A stretch of 64,000 nucleotides of DNA, taken from contig BNBX01000007.1 in assembly GCA_014656175.1 (NCBI GenBank), positions 177,784-241,783 of the forward strand, written 5' to 3'. The translations under genes and the position numbers were made by a program. This DNA comes from Streptomyces werraensis. Its GTDB lineage: Bacteria; Actinomycetota; Actinomycetes; Streptomycetales; Streptomycetaceae. Positions 31,517 through 40,180 of this stretch are shown one piece after another (the first letter of the stretch is position 1; each line of letters begins with the position of its first letter). Under the pieces are notes generated by a model that had not been told where the DNA came from, searched no databases, and was given only the letters and a program-made list of their open reading frames with translations.

Positions 31517-32059
31517 ATGGGAACCGCCGCCGACACCGCACTGACCTTCCGTGATGCCACCGATGCCGACGTGGACGCCCTCGTCGAGCTGATCGAGTCG
31601 GCCTACCGGGGGGAGTCCAGCCGCACGGGATGGACCACCGAGGCGGACATCCTGCACGGGCAGCGGACCGACCGCGAGGGTGTGCTCGCGGTCGTCGAGG
31701 CGCCGGACAGCCGGCTGCTCACCGTGGAGCGCGAGGGCAGGACCGTGGCCTGCTGCCAGCTCGAACACCGCGGTGAACACGCCTACTTCGGGATGTTCGC
31801 GGTCAGCCCCGCCCTCCAGGGCGCGGGGCTCGGCCGCACCGTCCTCGCGGAGGCGGAGCGGCAGGCACGCGAGGGCTGGGGCGTGACCGAGATGCACATG
31901 ACGGTGATCACCGCGCGCGAGGACCTGATCGCCTGGTACGAGCGGCGCGGCTACCGCCGTACGGGACGGACGACGCCGTTCCCGTACGGCGACGAGCGCT
32001 TCGGCATCCCGCAGCGCGACGATCTGGAGTTCGAGCTGCTGGTCAAGGAGCTGGCCTGA
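31517..32059 (+). CDS. GNAT family N-acetyltransferase
   Basis: A 180-residue acetyl-CoA-dependent enzyme. The acetyl-CoA loop is GMFAVSPALQGAGLGRTVLA (Q/R-x-x-G-x-G/A), preceded by a beta strand pair (TVACCQLEHRGEHAYFGMFA) and followed by MTVITAREDLIAWYERRGYR, the usual terminal strand-helix with Tyr. Acceptor unknown. The ATG at 31517 has GAGG ~10 bases upstream. It is convergent with the GDPD gene, 22 bp apart. Confidence 0.9.
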   Translation: MGTAADTALTFRDATDADVDALVELIESAYRGESSRTGWTTEADILHGQRTDREGVLAVVEAPDSRLLTVEREGRTVACCQLEHRGEHAYFGMFAVSPALQGAGLGRTVLAEAERQAREGWGVTEMHMTVITAREDLIAWYERRGYRRTGRTTPFPYGDERFGIPQRDDLEFELLVKELA

Positions 32060-32081
32060 CCGTCGTACGGCGTCCGGCCGC

Positions 32082-32765
32082 TCACGCCGTGAAGCGGCCG
32101 GTGCGCTTGATCTCCGGGTAGTCCGTGGTCGCCCCGTCCAGCTCCAGCGCCCGCACCAGCCGCAGGTGGTCCTGGGTGTTGACCACCCAGCCGAACACCG
32201 ACAGGTCCGCCTTGCGGGCGTGCTCCACGACCTCCAGGGTGATCCGGCGGATGTCGAGGCACAGCCGCGAGGCGCCGACGGCGACCGCCCGGTCCACCAC
32301 GTCGGTGCCGTAGCGGCCTGCCACGAGCGCAGTGCGCACGCCGGGCACCAGCCGCCGGATCTCCGCGATCGCCTCGTCGTGGAAGGACGCGACCTCCACA
32401 CGATCGGCCAGCCCGCGGTCGTTCATCACCTCGGCCAGTGCCTGGGCCGCGCGGACGTCCTTGATCTCCGCCTGGAGCGGCGTCCGGACCGCGTCCAGCA
32501 CCTCCGTGAACAGGGGGACGCGCTCGCCGCGCCCGGCGTCCAGGGCGCGCAGTTCGTCGAGGGTCTTGTCGGCGATGGCGCCCGTGCCGTCCGTGGTGCG
32601 GTCCACGCGCGCGTCATGCATCACCACGAGCGCGCCGTCCTTGCTCAGATGCAGATCCAGTTCGATGACGTCGAGCCCGGCCTCCTGGGCGGCGACGAAG
32701 GACCGAAGGGTGTTCTCGGGCTCGACGCCCATGACTCCGCGGTGACCGATGGTGAGGAAGTTCAA
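32082..32765 (-). CDS. Glycerophosphodiester phosphodiesterase
   Basis: A 227-residue TIM-barrel enzyme that splits glycerophosphodiesters into glycerol 3-phosphate and alcohol. Diagnostic residues are GHRG (His8, Arg9) near the start, PENT with Glu, IELDLHLSKDGALVVMHDAR with the Glu-x-Asp metal pair and catalytic His, and later QAEIKD with the metal Glu. No signal peptide, so it acts in the cytoplasm on deacylated phospholipids. The ATG at 32765 opens directly onto the first strand. Confidence 0.93.
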   Translation of the reverse strand: MNFLTIGHRGVMGVEPENTLRSFVAAQEAGLDVIELDLHLSKDGALVVMHDARVDRTTDGTGAIADKTLDELRALDAGRGERVPLFTEVLDAVRTPLQAEIKDVRAAQALAEVMNDRGLADRVEVASFHDEAIAEIRRLVPGVRTALVAGRYGTDVVDRAVAVGASRLCLDIRRITLEVVEHARKADLSVFGWVVNTQDHLRLVRALELDGATTDYPEIKRTGRFTA

Positions 32766-32932
32766 GATCCGACCTGCTTCCGTCGACGGCGGCGGGGGGC
32801 CGCGTCCCTACGGCCCTCTGGGACCGTATCGCCTCTGCCCGCGGCGTCCAGAGGCTGAACCCGGAACGCATGGAGCGCCGCCGGACGGGGTAACTCGCAG
32901 GAAAAAATGCGGTGATGCCCCGGGTAGGGCAG

Positions 32933-32938
32933 GATAAT
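32933..32938 (+). promoter_or_regulatory. -10-like GATAAT upstream of DUF6421 operon
   Basis: GATAAT lies ~80 bp upstream of the DUF6421 start in the 254-bp divergent gap with the GDPD gene. No clear -35 consensus accompanies it. Confidence 0.3.
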
Positions 32939-33019
32939 TTCCTGAGGTGCCCCTTGCTGGGAGGAACGCCCTGTGTATACGGTCAGGCGTACGCAAGGTT
33001 CTCCTGTGGAGGATGGGAC

Positions 33020-34417
33020 ATGACGGAAATTCTTGTGCAGCAGGGTTCGGGGGAGCGGATTCCTTCGATGACCAGGGTGGTGGAGCACCCGGCATGGCCC
33101 GTGCTCAGGGATGCCGTGGAGCGGATCCGGCCCTGGCAGTCCAAGGACGGCTCGATCGACTTCGAGGCCGAGGGCGCTCCGTCCCGTGCCGACGCGGAGC
33201 ACGCCGTGCGCACCGTGATCGGCGCGGTCGAGGAACTGTCCCCGCTGCTCCCGCACGACCGCGCGTACCACGAGGCCCTGGGCAAGGACCTGGCCCGCTG
33301 GGCCGAGGCGGGCTTCGAGGTGCCCGACTTCCTCGACTCGCTGCTGGCCTTCCAGCCCGCCGCGCACCGCGAGGACGGCCTGCAGCACCTGGTCGTCTTC
33401 CCGATGTACACGCAGAACGGCAACCCGGACCGCAACCTCGAGGCGGTCGTGTTCCGCATGGTCTGGCCCGACTGGCTGGCCGAACTGGAGCGCACCCGCT
33501 ACGACAACCCGCTCTTCTGCGGCATCACCTTCGAGGACTTCACCGCGGGCTACGACACCAACTCCGCGGTCCTCTTCCCCGAGACCATCGCCGTGCGCGA
33601 GGCCCCCGAGCGCTTCACCTGGGGCGCCATCTTCTGCGACCGCGAGGCCGCCCGCTTCCGCCGGGTCACCGAGGCCGCCGTCGACATCCTGGGCCTCGAG
33701 CTGCCCGCGGACGTCGCCGCCATGGTCCACGACCAGAAGCGCTGCGAAGAGGCCTTCGTGCTGTGGGACATGATCCACGACCGCACGCACAGCCACGGCG
33801 ACCTGCCGTTCGACCCGTTCATGATCAAGCAGCGCCAGCCGTTCTGGATGTACGGCCTGGAGGAGCTGCGCTGCGACCTCACCGCCTTCAAGGAGGCCGT
33901 GAAGCTCGCCGGCGAGGGCGTGCCGCAGGCGCGTGACGTGCAGATCGCGGTCATCTTCGACCGCATGTTCCGCTTCCCGGTGACCGGCGAGCGGGTCCGC
34001 AACTACGACGGCCTCGGCGGCCAGCTGCTCTTCGCCTACCTGCACAAGCACGACGTCGTCCGCTGGACCGACAACAAGCTCTCCATCGACTGGGAGCGCG
34101 CCCCGCAGGTCACCAACGAGCTGTGCGCGGAGATCGAGAAGCTCTACCGCGACGGCATCGACCGCCCCAAGCTCGTCCACTGGTTCGCCGGCTACGAGCT
34201 GGTCTCCCGGTACCTCTCCCCGCACCCCGGCTCCAAGTGGGCCAAGGGCCCCGAGGCCCTCGACCTGTCGCTGCCGCCGCGCAAGCTCGTCGATGACGTG
34301 CTTCCGGACGAGTTTCCGCTGAGCATGTTCTATGAGGCCCTGTCCAAGAAGCTCAAGAACGTGATCGCCTCGACCAAGGGCATCACGGCGGACGGCGCCG
34401 AGCAGGTCGCCGCGTGA
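33020..34417 (+). CDS. DUF6421 family protein with metalloprotease-like motif
   Basis: A 465-residue soluble protein conserved in streptomycetes as DUF6421, function undescribed. Residues 253-257 read HDRTH, followed by another His259, and 24-29 residues later comes EELRCD (281-286). The order resembles gluzincin HExxH...E metal sites, and the EExRxD string recalls the second motif of M49-type peptidases, but the usual Glu after the first His is Asp here. This is inference. The ATG at 33020 has GGAGGA. The operon is DUF6421, SDR and threonine aldolase, with small gaps or overlap. Confidence 0.82.
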   Translation: MTEILVQQGSGERIPSMTRVVEHPAWPVLRDAVERIRPWQSKDGSIDFEAEGAPSRADAEHAVRTVIGAVEELSPLLPHDRAYHEALGKDLARWAEAGFEVPDFLDSLLAFQPAAHREDGLQHLVVFPMYTQNGNPDRNLEAVVFRMVWPDWLAELERTRYDNPLFCGITFEDFTAGYDTNSAVLFPETIAVREAPERFTWGAIFCDREAARFRRVTEAAVDILGLELPADVAAMVHDQKRCEEAFVLWDMIHDRTHSHGDLPFDPFMIKQRQPFWMYGLEELRCDLTAFKEAVKLAGEGVPQARDVQIAVIFDRMFRFPVTGERVRNYDGLGGQLLFAYLHKHDVVRWTDNKLSIDWERAPQVTNELCAEIEKLYRDGIDRPKLVHWFAGYELVSRYLSPHPGSKWAKGPEALDLSLPPRKLVDDVLPDEFPLSMFYEALSKKLKNVIASTKGITADGAEQVAA

Positions 34418-34455
34418 GCGATCTCGTCCACAACACTGCTCAGGAGGCGAGAACC

Positions 34456-35202
34456 ATGGGGAACGGGGCGCTCGAAGGCGCGGTGATCGCGGTGGCCGGC
34501 GCGGGCGGGCCCGCGGGAAGCGCGGCCCTGCTCAGGCTGGCCGAGGCGGGAGCGACCGTCGTCGGCTCGGACAACGACCCGGAGCGGCTGGCGGCGGCCG
34601 TGGACGCCGCGCGGTACGCGCACGGAGGCGCCACTGTCACCGGCGAGACGGTGGACCTGCTCGACCTGGAATCGACCCGCGACTGGGCCAACCGCACCGA
34701 GAAGGAGTTCGGCCGCGTCGACGGACTGGTGCACCTCGTCGGCGGCTGGCGCGGCAGCGAGACGTTCACCAAGACCAGCCTGGACGACTGGGACTTCCTG
34801 GAGATGCTGCTGGTGCGCACCGTGCAGCACACCAGTCTGGCCTTCCACGAGGCGCTCCAGCGCAGCGACCGCGGCCGGTACGTCCTGATCAGCGCCGCCG
34901 GCGCGACGAGGCCGACCGCCGGCAACGCAGCGTACGCGGCCGGCAAGGCCGCCGCCGAGGCGTGGACGCTGGCCATGGCCGACTACTTCCGCAAGGCCGG
35001 GGGCGAGCAGGGGCCCACCTCGGCTGCTGCCATCCTGGTGGTGAAGGCGTTGGTGCACGACGCGATGCGCGCCGACCGCCCCAACGCGAAGTTCGCGGGC
35101 TTCACGGACGTCAAGGACCTGGCCGAGGCCATCGTCGGGGTCTGGGACAAGCCCGCCGCGGAAGTGAACGGAAACCGTCTGTGGCTGACCGAGAAGCCGT
35201 GA
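34456..35202 (+). CDS. Short-chain dehydrogenase/reductase
   Basis: A 248-residue Rossmann-fold protein. The cofactor loop is VIAVAGAGGPAGSAALLRLA rather than the classical TGxxxGIG. LVHLVGGWRG takes the NNAG place, and the catalytic Ser and Tyr-x-x-x-Lys are visible as LISAAGATR and AAYAAGKAAAEAW. It probably oxidises or reduces a small alcohol. I choose the ATG at 34456, preceded by AGGAGG, over a GTG at 34414 that overlaps the DUF6421 stop. Its end overlaps the threonine aldolase start by 4 bp. Confidence 0.87.
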   Translation: MGNGALEGAVIAVAGAGGPAGSAALLRLAEAGATVVGSDNDPERLAAAVDAARYAHGGATVTGETVDLLDLESTRDWANRTEKEFGRVDGLVHLVGGWRGSETFTKTSLDDWDFLEMLLVRTVQHTSLAFHEALQRSDRGRYVLISAAGATRPTAGNAAYAAGKAAAEAWTLAMADYFRKAGGEQGPTSAAAILVVKALVHDAMRADRPNAKFAGFTDVKDLAEAIVGVWDKPAAEVNGNRLWLTEKP

Positions 35203-36269
35203 ACCCCCCGAGGACCGACGCGCGTCGTCATCACGACCCCGACGTCCGCGGTTTCGCCAGTGACAACTACGCCGGGGCACACCCGGAGGTGCTCGCCGCC
35301 CTGGCCCTGGCCAACGGCGGGCACCAGGTCGCCTACGGCGAGGACGCGTACACGGAGAACCTGCAGCAGGTGATCCGCAGCCACTTCGGGCCCACCGCCG
35401 AGGCCTTCCCGGTCTTCAACGGCACCGGGGCCAACGTCGTGGCGCTCCAGGCCGTCACCGACCGCTGGGGCGCGGTGATCTGCGCGGAGAGCGCCCACAT
35501 CAACGTGGACGAGGGCGGCGCGCCGGAGCGGGTCGGCGGCATCAAGCTGCTCACCGTGCCCACCCCGGACGGCAAGCTCACCCCGGAGCTCATCGACCGG
35601 CAGGCCTACGGCTGGGACGACGAGCACCGGGCGATGCCCCAGGTCGTCTCCATAGCCCAGGCCACCGAGCTGGGCACGGTGTACACCCCGGACGAGATCC
35701 GCGCGATCTGCGAGCACGCCCACGCGCACGGCATGAAGGTGCACGTGGACGGCTCCCGGCTGGCCAACGCCGCCGCCACGCTGGACGTGCCGCTGCGCAC
35801 GTTCACCAACGCGGTGGGCGTCGACCTGCTCTCGCTGGGCGGCACCAAGAACGGCGCGCTGTTCGGCGAGGCGGTCGTGGTGCTGGACCCGGACGGCATC
35901 AAGCACATGAAGCACCTGCGCAAGCTGTCCATGCAGCTCGCCTCCAAGATGCGCTTCGTGTCCGTGCAGCTGGAGGCCCTGCTCGCGCGGGACCTGTGGC
36001 TGCGCAACGCCCGGCACGCCAACGAGATGGCCCAGCGCCTCGCCGAGGGCGTGCGCGCGGTGCACGGTGTGGAGATCCTCTACCCGGTGCAGGCCAACGC
36101 CGTGTTCGCGCGGCTCCCGCACGACGTGAGCGAGCGGCTCCAGAAGCGGTTCCGCTTCTACTTCTGGGACGAGGCCGCGGGCGACGTCCGCTGGATGTGC
36201 GCCTTCGACACCACCGAGGACGACGTGGACCGGTTCGTGGCCGCCCTCAAGGAGGAGATGGCCCGCTGA
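35199..36269 (+). CDS. Low-specificity threonine aldolase-like PLP enzyme
   Basis: A 356-residue fold-type I PLP protein. Visible landmarks are RGFASDNYAGAHPEVLAALA (N-terminal D-N-x-A), FNGTGANVVALQAV (phosphate loop), CAESAHINVDEGGAPE (His stacking on PLP), HVDGSRLANAAATL (Asp) and LLSLGGTKNGALFGE with Lys217 as the aldimine lysine. It splits threonine-type beta-hydroxy amino acids to glycine and aldehyde. The GTG at 35199 overlaps the SDR stop (GTGA), so translation is coupled. SDR and DUF6421 might act on the same amino acid or aldehyde. Confidence 0.92.
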   Translation: MNPPRTDARRHHDPDVRGFASDNYAGAHPEVLAALALANGGHQVAYGEDAYTENLQQVIRSHFGPTAEAFPVFNGTGANVVALQAVTDRWGAVICAESAHINVDEGGAPERVGGIKLLTVPTPDGKLTPELIDRQAYGWDDEHRAMPQVVSIAQATELGTVYTPDEIRAICEHAHAHGMKVHVDGSRLANAAATLDVPLRTFTNAVGVDLLSLGGTKNGALFGEAVVVLDPDGIKHMKHLRKLSMQLASKMRFVSVQLEALLARDLWLRNARHANEMAQRLAEGVRAVHGVEILYPVQANAVFARLPHDVSERLQKRFRFYFWDEAAGDVRWMCAFDTTEDDVDRFVAALKEEMAR

Positions 36270-36289
36270 CCCGTCGATTCCGACGTCTT

Positions 36290-36348
36290 GCATAGGTATG
36301 CGATCGACCGAAAAGTCATTGACTCTCGGCCGGTCGCCTACCTATGCT
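36290..36348 (+). promoter_or_regulatory. Promoter of the transglutaminase-like gene with GCATAGGTATGC dyad
   Basis: TTGACT (36319-36324), an 18-bp spacer and TATGCT (36343-36348) form a clear sigma70-type promoter, 8 bp before the ATG, so the message is probably leaderless. GCATA-GG-TATGC (36290-36301) is a perfect dyad upstream, and ACCTATGC (36340-36347), its inverted half, covers the -10. Confidence 0.65.
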
Positions 36349-36356
36349 CCGGCGCC

Positions 36357-36929
36357 ATGCAGCTGATCCAGGAAAACCCGGACCTCTCCGCCTACTTGGT
36401 CGCCGACGAGGCGATCGACCACCACCATCCGAAGGTCCGGGAGGTGTCCGCACGCCTGGCCGCCGATGTTCATGACTCGTATGAGTATGCGCAGGCGGCC
36501 TTCGAGTACGTACGCGACCGCGTCACCCACTCGCAGGACGCCGACGACCCACGCGTGACCTGGCGCGCCTCCGACGTGCTGGAGCAGGGCACCGGCATCT
36601 GCTACGCCAAGGCCCACGCCCTGGCCGCGCTGCTGCGCGCCGAGGACATCCCAACCGCGCTCTGCTACCAGCACCTCGGCGTGGTGCACGGACTGGTCGC
36701 CGTGCGCTTCCACGGCGCGTGGCACCGCCAGGACCCGCGTGGCAACAAGCCCGGCGTGGACGCGCGGTTCTCCCTCGACGGCGAGCGCCTGGCCTTCACC
36801 CCCGACCCGTCGAAGGGCGAGACGGACCACCCGGTCCTGTACGCCGCACCGCACCCGGCCGTCCTGCGCGCCCTCCGGAACGCCGCCGACCGTGCGCACC
36901 TGTGGCGGACGCTCCCGACCGCGCTCTGA
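36357..36929 (+). CDS. Transglutaminase-like superfamily protein
   Basis: A 190-residue protein of the papain-like transglutaminase fold. The catalytic triad is visible: Cys82 in EQGTGICYAKAHALAALLRA, His111 in VVHGLVAVRF and Asp126 in AWHRQDPRGN. No signal peptide is seen. Bacterial relatives are often peptidases rather than cross-linkers. The ATG at 36357 is 8 bp after a -10 box, so it is leaderless. The ATG is preferred over upstream frames because MQLIQENPDLSAYL begins the conserved part. Confidence 0.88.
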   Translation: MQLIQENPDLSAYLVADEAIDHHHPKVREVSARLAADVHDSYEYAQAAFEYVRDRVTHSQDADDPRVTWRASDVLEQGTGICYAKAHALAALLRAEDIPTALCYQHLGVVHGLVAVRFHGAWHRQDPRGNKPGVDARFSLDGERLAFTPDPSKGETDHPVLYAAPHPAVLRALRNAADRAHLWRTLPTAL

Positions 36930-36950
36930 CGTCCGGCCCGGGTGCGAGGG

Positions 36951-37688
36951 TCACCGTCGTCCCGGACGCATGAGGGCGAGATCGTCCCCCCACGCGTCGA
37001 GGACCGCGCCGAGCCCGGCCCCCCGCACCGCCGCCTCGACCCGGGCGAACAGGCGCTGCTGCGCGGGGACGTCGCCCGTGGCCGAGATCCGGTCCACGGC
37101 GCCCAGCAGGCCGCCCGTGTCCCAGCCGGGCAGCGGGTACCGGTCCAGCTCCCAGCGCAGGTACTTGTTGTAGGGGCGGGGCCGGCGGTCCAGCGTGAAC
37201 AGCAGCTCCAGCAGGAAGCCGGCGCTGTCGGCCGCGTCGAGGCGTGCGGCGAGCGGCTGACCGTCCCGGGCGTTCTTGACCGAGCGGTAGAGGGAGTTGG
37301 CGTAGGCGTCGAGCAGGCCGCCGGCCCGTGTGAACGCCTCGTCGGCGTCCAGCCGGGCCTTGTCGGCGAGGACGCGGGCGATGCCCCCGTCCAGCCGGTC
37401 GAGCACGACGCGGGCACGGGCCAGGGCGTAGCGTTCGTGGCCCCCTGCCGCGCGGAACGCGTCGAGGGGGAGGACGACGAGGTCGAGCTCCGGGCTGCGG
37501 TGGCCCGTGAACCGGGCGAGGCCGGTGGCGGCGCCGTCGGCGAGGACGACGTACACGTCGTGGTCGGAGCGGCGGGTGGCCATGCCGTCATGGGCCCGGG
37601 AGCCCTTGAGGACGAGGCCGACGACCGCCGGATCGGCAGTGGCGAGCGCGACGAACTCGTCGTAGGACAGCTGCGGGTGGGTGGTCAT
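36951..37688 (-). CDS. Nucleotidyltransferase-domain protein
   Basis: A 245-residue protein. The nucleotidyltransferase signature is GLVLKGSRAHDGMATRRSDH, with GS at 29-30 and an Asp-x-Asp at 42-44, followed by a later acidic strand (PELDLVVLP). The rest is a helical domain (RARVVLDRLDGGIARVLADK, LLELLFTLDRRPRPYNKYLR) like those of aminoglycoside-adenylyltransferase relatives. Substrate unknown. The ATG at 37688 has GAAGG seven to nine bases upstream. It is convergent with the transglutaminase-like gene. Confidence 0.84.
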   Translation of the reverse strand: MTTHPQLSYDEFVALATADPAVVGLVLKGSRAHDGMATRRSDHDVYVVLADGAATGLARFTGHRSPELDLVVLPLDAFRAAGGHERYALARARVVLDRLDGGIARVLADKARLDADEAFTRAGGLLDAYANSLYRSVKNARDGQPLAARLDAADSAGFLLELLFTLDRRPRPYNKYLRWELDRYPLPGWDTGGLLGAVDRISATGDVPAQQRLFARVEAAVRGAGLGAVLDAWGDDLALMRPGRR

Positions 37689-37888
37689 GTGCGGACCTTC
37701 AGGGGTGCGGGCGGACATACCGACCGGGGCCGCCCCCGAGCAGGGGTGCCCCGCACCGTGTGCGGCGGCTCGGGGCCGCCGCCGGGAAGGTCAACGCACG
37801 GCCGGAAGCCTACGCGTCGCGCCGCGGGAGCGCAGCAGGTCCCGGGCGCGCGCTCGGCACGGCCGCCCGGGACCCGGGAGGAGAGGAC

Positions 37889-38617
37889 TCAGCGGGTCTC
37901 CGCCTCGCGCACCTGCTCCGGGGTGGGGGCCGTGCCGCCGAGGTGGGCCGGCATCCACCAGGTGTCCTCCGGGCTCCTCGGCCGCACCGGGTACGCCCGC
38001 TGCGCAGCCTCCAGCAACTCCTGCACCCGCTCGCGCAGCTGACGGGTGATCGCGCCCGCGTACTTGTCCTTGGACGCCTCGATCGCCTCGCCCACCCGGA
38101 TGGTGATCGGGATGTGGCTGCGCTTGAAGTTGCGCGGGTGGCCCTTGGTCCACAGCCGCTGCGTGCCCCACACCGCCATCGGGATCAGCGGGACGCCCGC
38201 CTCCTGGGCCATGCGCGCGGCACCGGACTTGAAGCTCTTCAGCGTGAACGACTGCGAGATCGTCGCCTCGGGGAAGACGCCCACGATCTCACCGGCCCGC
38301 AGCGAACGCAGCGCGTGTTCGTACGCGGCCTCGCCCTGCGTGCGGTCCACCGGGATGTGTTTCATGCCGCGCATCAGCGGGCCGGAGACGCGGTGCCGGA
38401 ACACCGACTCCTTGGCCATGAAGCGGACGAGCCGCTTCTGCGGCAGCGCCGCCAGTCCGTTGAACACGAAGTCGAGATAGCTGATGTGGTTGCTCACCAG
38501 CACGGCGCCGCCCGAGCGCGGGATGTTCTCCGAACCCTGGCAATCGATCTTGAGATCCCACGCCTTGAAGAGGGTGCGGGCGAAGCCGATCACGGGCCGG
38601 TAGACAAGTTCTGCCAT
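37889..38617 (-). CDS. Lysophospholipid acyltransferase (PlsC-like)
   Basis: A 242-residue protein of the 1-acyl-glycerol-3-phosphate acyltransferase family. Motif I is VSNHISYLDF with His44 and Asp49 (HxxxxD), motif II/III is GMKHIPVDRTQ, and motif III is VGVFPEATIS with the conserved Glu. The family transfers a fatty acyl chain to lysophosphatidate at the membrane. The ATG at 38617 opens MAELVYRPVIGFARTLFKAW. It is divergent from the thioredoxin gene across a 253-bp gap containing GTTACGC and CCGTAGGTTTACGG, low-confidence operator-like words. Confidence 0.9.
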   Translation of the reverse strand: MAELVYRPVIGFARTLFKAWDLKIDCQGSENIPRSGGAVLVSNHISYLDFVFNGLAALPQKRLVRFMAKESVFRHRVSGPLMRGMKHIPVDRTQGEAAYEHALRSLRAGEIVGVFPEATISQSFTLKSFKSGAARMAQEAGVPLIPMAVWGTQRLWTKGHPRNFKRSHIPITIRVGEAIEASKDKYAGAITRQLRERVQELLEAAQRAYPVRPRSPEDTWWMPAHLGGTAPTPEQVREAETR

Positions 38618-38870
38618 GGGCGGGTCGGAACCCTTCCTTCTCTGCCTGGGAAGGGGGTCTCCCAGTCGAAGTTACGCAGCCGTAGGTTTACGGCCTGTCG
38701 GTGATGCTGCCCCAAGAACGGCCGGTGAACCAGTCCCGGCACCGGTCCTCGGCGGAGATTCTCGTCACGTTCCGCCGGTCGACCTCGGGTTTTGCGGTGC
38801 GGGCGGGAATGTTCGCGGCCCCTGGGACGCTGGAGCCGGTTGGACGTGACATCCAGGGCGGGAGCGGCGA

Positions 38871-39224
38871 GTGCGAGGCAGTGACGACACGGGACGGTCC
38901 GGCGGCGACGGCGGAGCGGGGTCCGGTCTCGCGGCCGAACTCGGCGCGGAGATGGGCGAGCGCGCCACACTGGTGCAGTTCTCCAGCGCCTTCTGCGCGC
39001 CGTGCCGGGCCACCCGCCGGGTGCTGGGCGAGGTCGCGGCCATGGTCCCGGGCGTGGCCCACGTCGAGATCGACGCCGAGGCCCGCCTGGACCTCGTACG
39101 GCGGCTGGGCGTCGAGCGCACCCCGACCGTGCTGGTCCTCGACGCGGAGGGCCGGGTCGTGCGGCGCGCGGCCGGACAGCCGCGCAAGGCGGACGTGATC
39201 GCCGCCCTGGGCGCGGCGCTGTGA
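38871..39224 (+). CDS. Thioredoxin-fold protein with CAPC active site
   Basis: A 117-residue thioredoxin domain: TLVQFSSAFCAPCRATRRVL with redox Cys42 and Cys45, GVAHVEIDAEARLDLVRRLG, VERTPTVLVLD with the cis-Pro (TPT). CAPC is a variant of the usual CGPC. No signal peptide, so it is cytoplasmic. The GTG at 38871 is preceded by GGGAG. It could provide electrons to a nearby reductase, but no partner is shown. Confidence 0.88.
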   Translation: MRGSDDTGRSGGDGGAGSGLAAELGAEMGERATLVQFSSAFCAPCRATRRVLGEVAAMVPGVAHVEIDAEARLDLVRRLGVERTPTVLVLDAEGRVVRRAAGQPRKADVIAALGAAL

Positions 39225-39452
39225 CGGCCGTTGCGATCATGGTGAGACATCTCCCATCGACGGCGGCCCACTTGACGCTCCGCGCTCGTTGTCGTCAGCC
39301 TGACACCAAGTCGTCGGGGTCGTCGGGACTCCCTTGCCGCCGTCGGGTACCCGGCCCCCTCCCGGCCGTGACGCCCGCGTCCCGCGTGCGTCGCGGCCGG
39401 GCCGGTGAGCAGCCGCGCACCCGCTCGTGACCTCTCCCAGAAGGACTGTTTC

Positions 39453-39962
39453 ATGACGGCAACGTCCGACCTCGGCGCCGCCCGGCCCGCCTCGCCCGAC
39501 CTGCTGCGCTCCGTCTTCCGCCGGCACCCGGCGGGGGTCGCGGTGGTCACGGCGCGCGGCCGTTCCGGTCCGGTCGGCTTCACCGCCACCTCCCTCGCCT
39601 CCGTGTCCGCGGAGCCGCCGATGCTGTCGTTCGGCGTGTCCACGGGCGGTTCCAGCTGGCCTGTCATGGCGGAGACCGACCATGTCGGTGTGCATCTGCT
39701 GGGCGAGCACCAGCAGGATCTCGCCGCGACCTTCGCGCGCCGTGGAGCCGACCGGTTCGGTCCGGGCACGGCGTGGCGGGAGGGGCCGGAGGGAGTGCCG
39801 GTGCTGGACGGCGTGCCCGCGTGGATGGTGTGCCGGGTGACGGCGCGGGTGCCCGCGGGCGACCACCGGATCGTGGTGGCCGAGGTGCTGCTCGGCGACC
39901 CCACGGGACATGGCCGCCCCCTGGTCTACCACCAGGGGCGCTTCAGCGGACTGCCCGACTGA
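39453..39962 (+). CDS. Flavin reductase family protein (FMN-binding split barrel)
   Basis: A 169-residue protein with the flavin-reductase pattern: RSVFRRHPAGVAVVTARGRS, GPVGFTATSLASVSAEPPML, VHLLGEHQQDLAATFA and PLVYHQGRFSGLP at the end. It reduces FMN or FAD with NAD(P)H for a partner monooxygenase, or may bind flavin itself. The ATG at 39453 has AGAAGG ~9 bases upstream. Upstream DNA holds a GAGA-CA-TCTC dyad near 39243-39252 of unknown use. No monooxygenase gene lies beside it. Confidence 0.88.
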   Translation: MTATSDLGAARPASPDLLRSVFRRHPAGVAVVTARGRSGPVGFTATSLASVSAEPPMLSFGVSTGGSSWPVMAETDHVGVHLLGEHQQDLAATFARRGADRFGPGTAWREGPEGVPVLDGVPAWMVCRVTARVPAGDHRIVVAEVLLGDPTGHGRPLVYHQGRFSGLPD

Positions 39963-40130
39963 GGTGTGGGGGACGTCGGTCGCGGGCCGGAGGAGTTCCG
40001 GTTACGCTGCGTTGCGAAGGTCACAGTTCAAAGCGCTTGCTTAGCGGGCAGGAACTGAGTGTACTGACGAGTAATATTTCGATCGGAGCGTGGGTCGCCC
40101 CGACCGGGACCGCCCGCTTGAGGCGCCTAT

Positions 40131-40150
40131 GCTGCCTGCAGGCAGGCAGC
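40131..40150. promoter_or_regulatory. GCTGCCTGC-AG-GCAGGCAGC palindrome upstream of etfBA
   Basis: Perfect 9-bp arms (40131-40139 and 40142-40150) around AG, 30 bp before the EtfB start. It overlaps a TATGCT -10-like hexamer (40128-40133) and may be an operator or an RNA hairpin in the leader. TAATAT at 40072-40077 is another possible -10. Confidence 0.5.
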
Positions 40151-40180
40151 CAGAAATGACGATGCAGTAGGAGAGCCGGC

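Noticed and set aside
38671..38693. GTTACGC and CCGTA-GGTT-TACGG words near the acyltransferase promoter
   Set aside because: They may be a lipid-gene operator, but the symmetry is weak and no regulator is near, so I do not list them as a separate site.
39243..39252. GAGA-CA-TCTC dyad before the flavin reductase as a riboswitch or operator
   Set aside because: Only four-base arms and no wider structure that I could read as a known RNA class.
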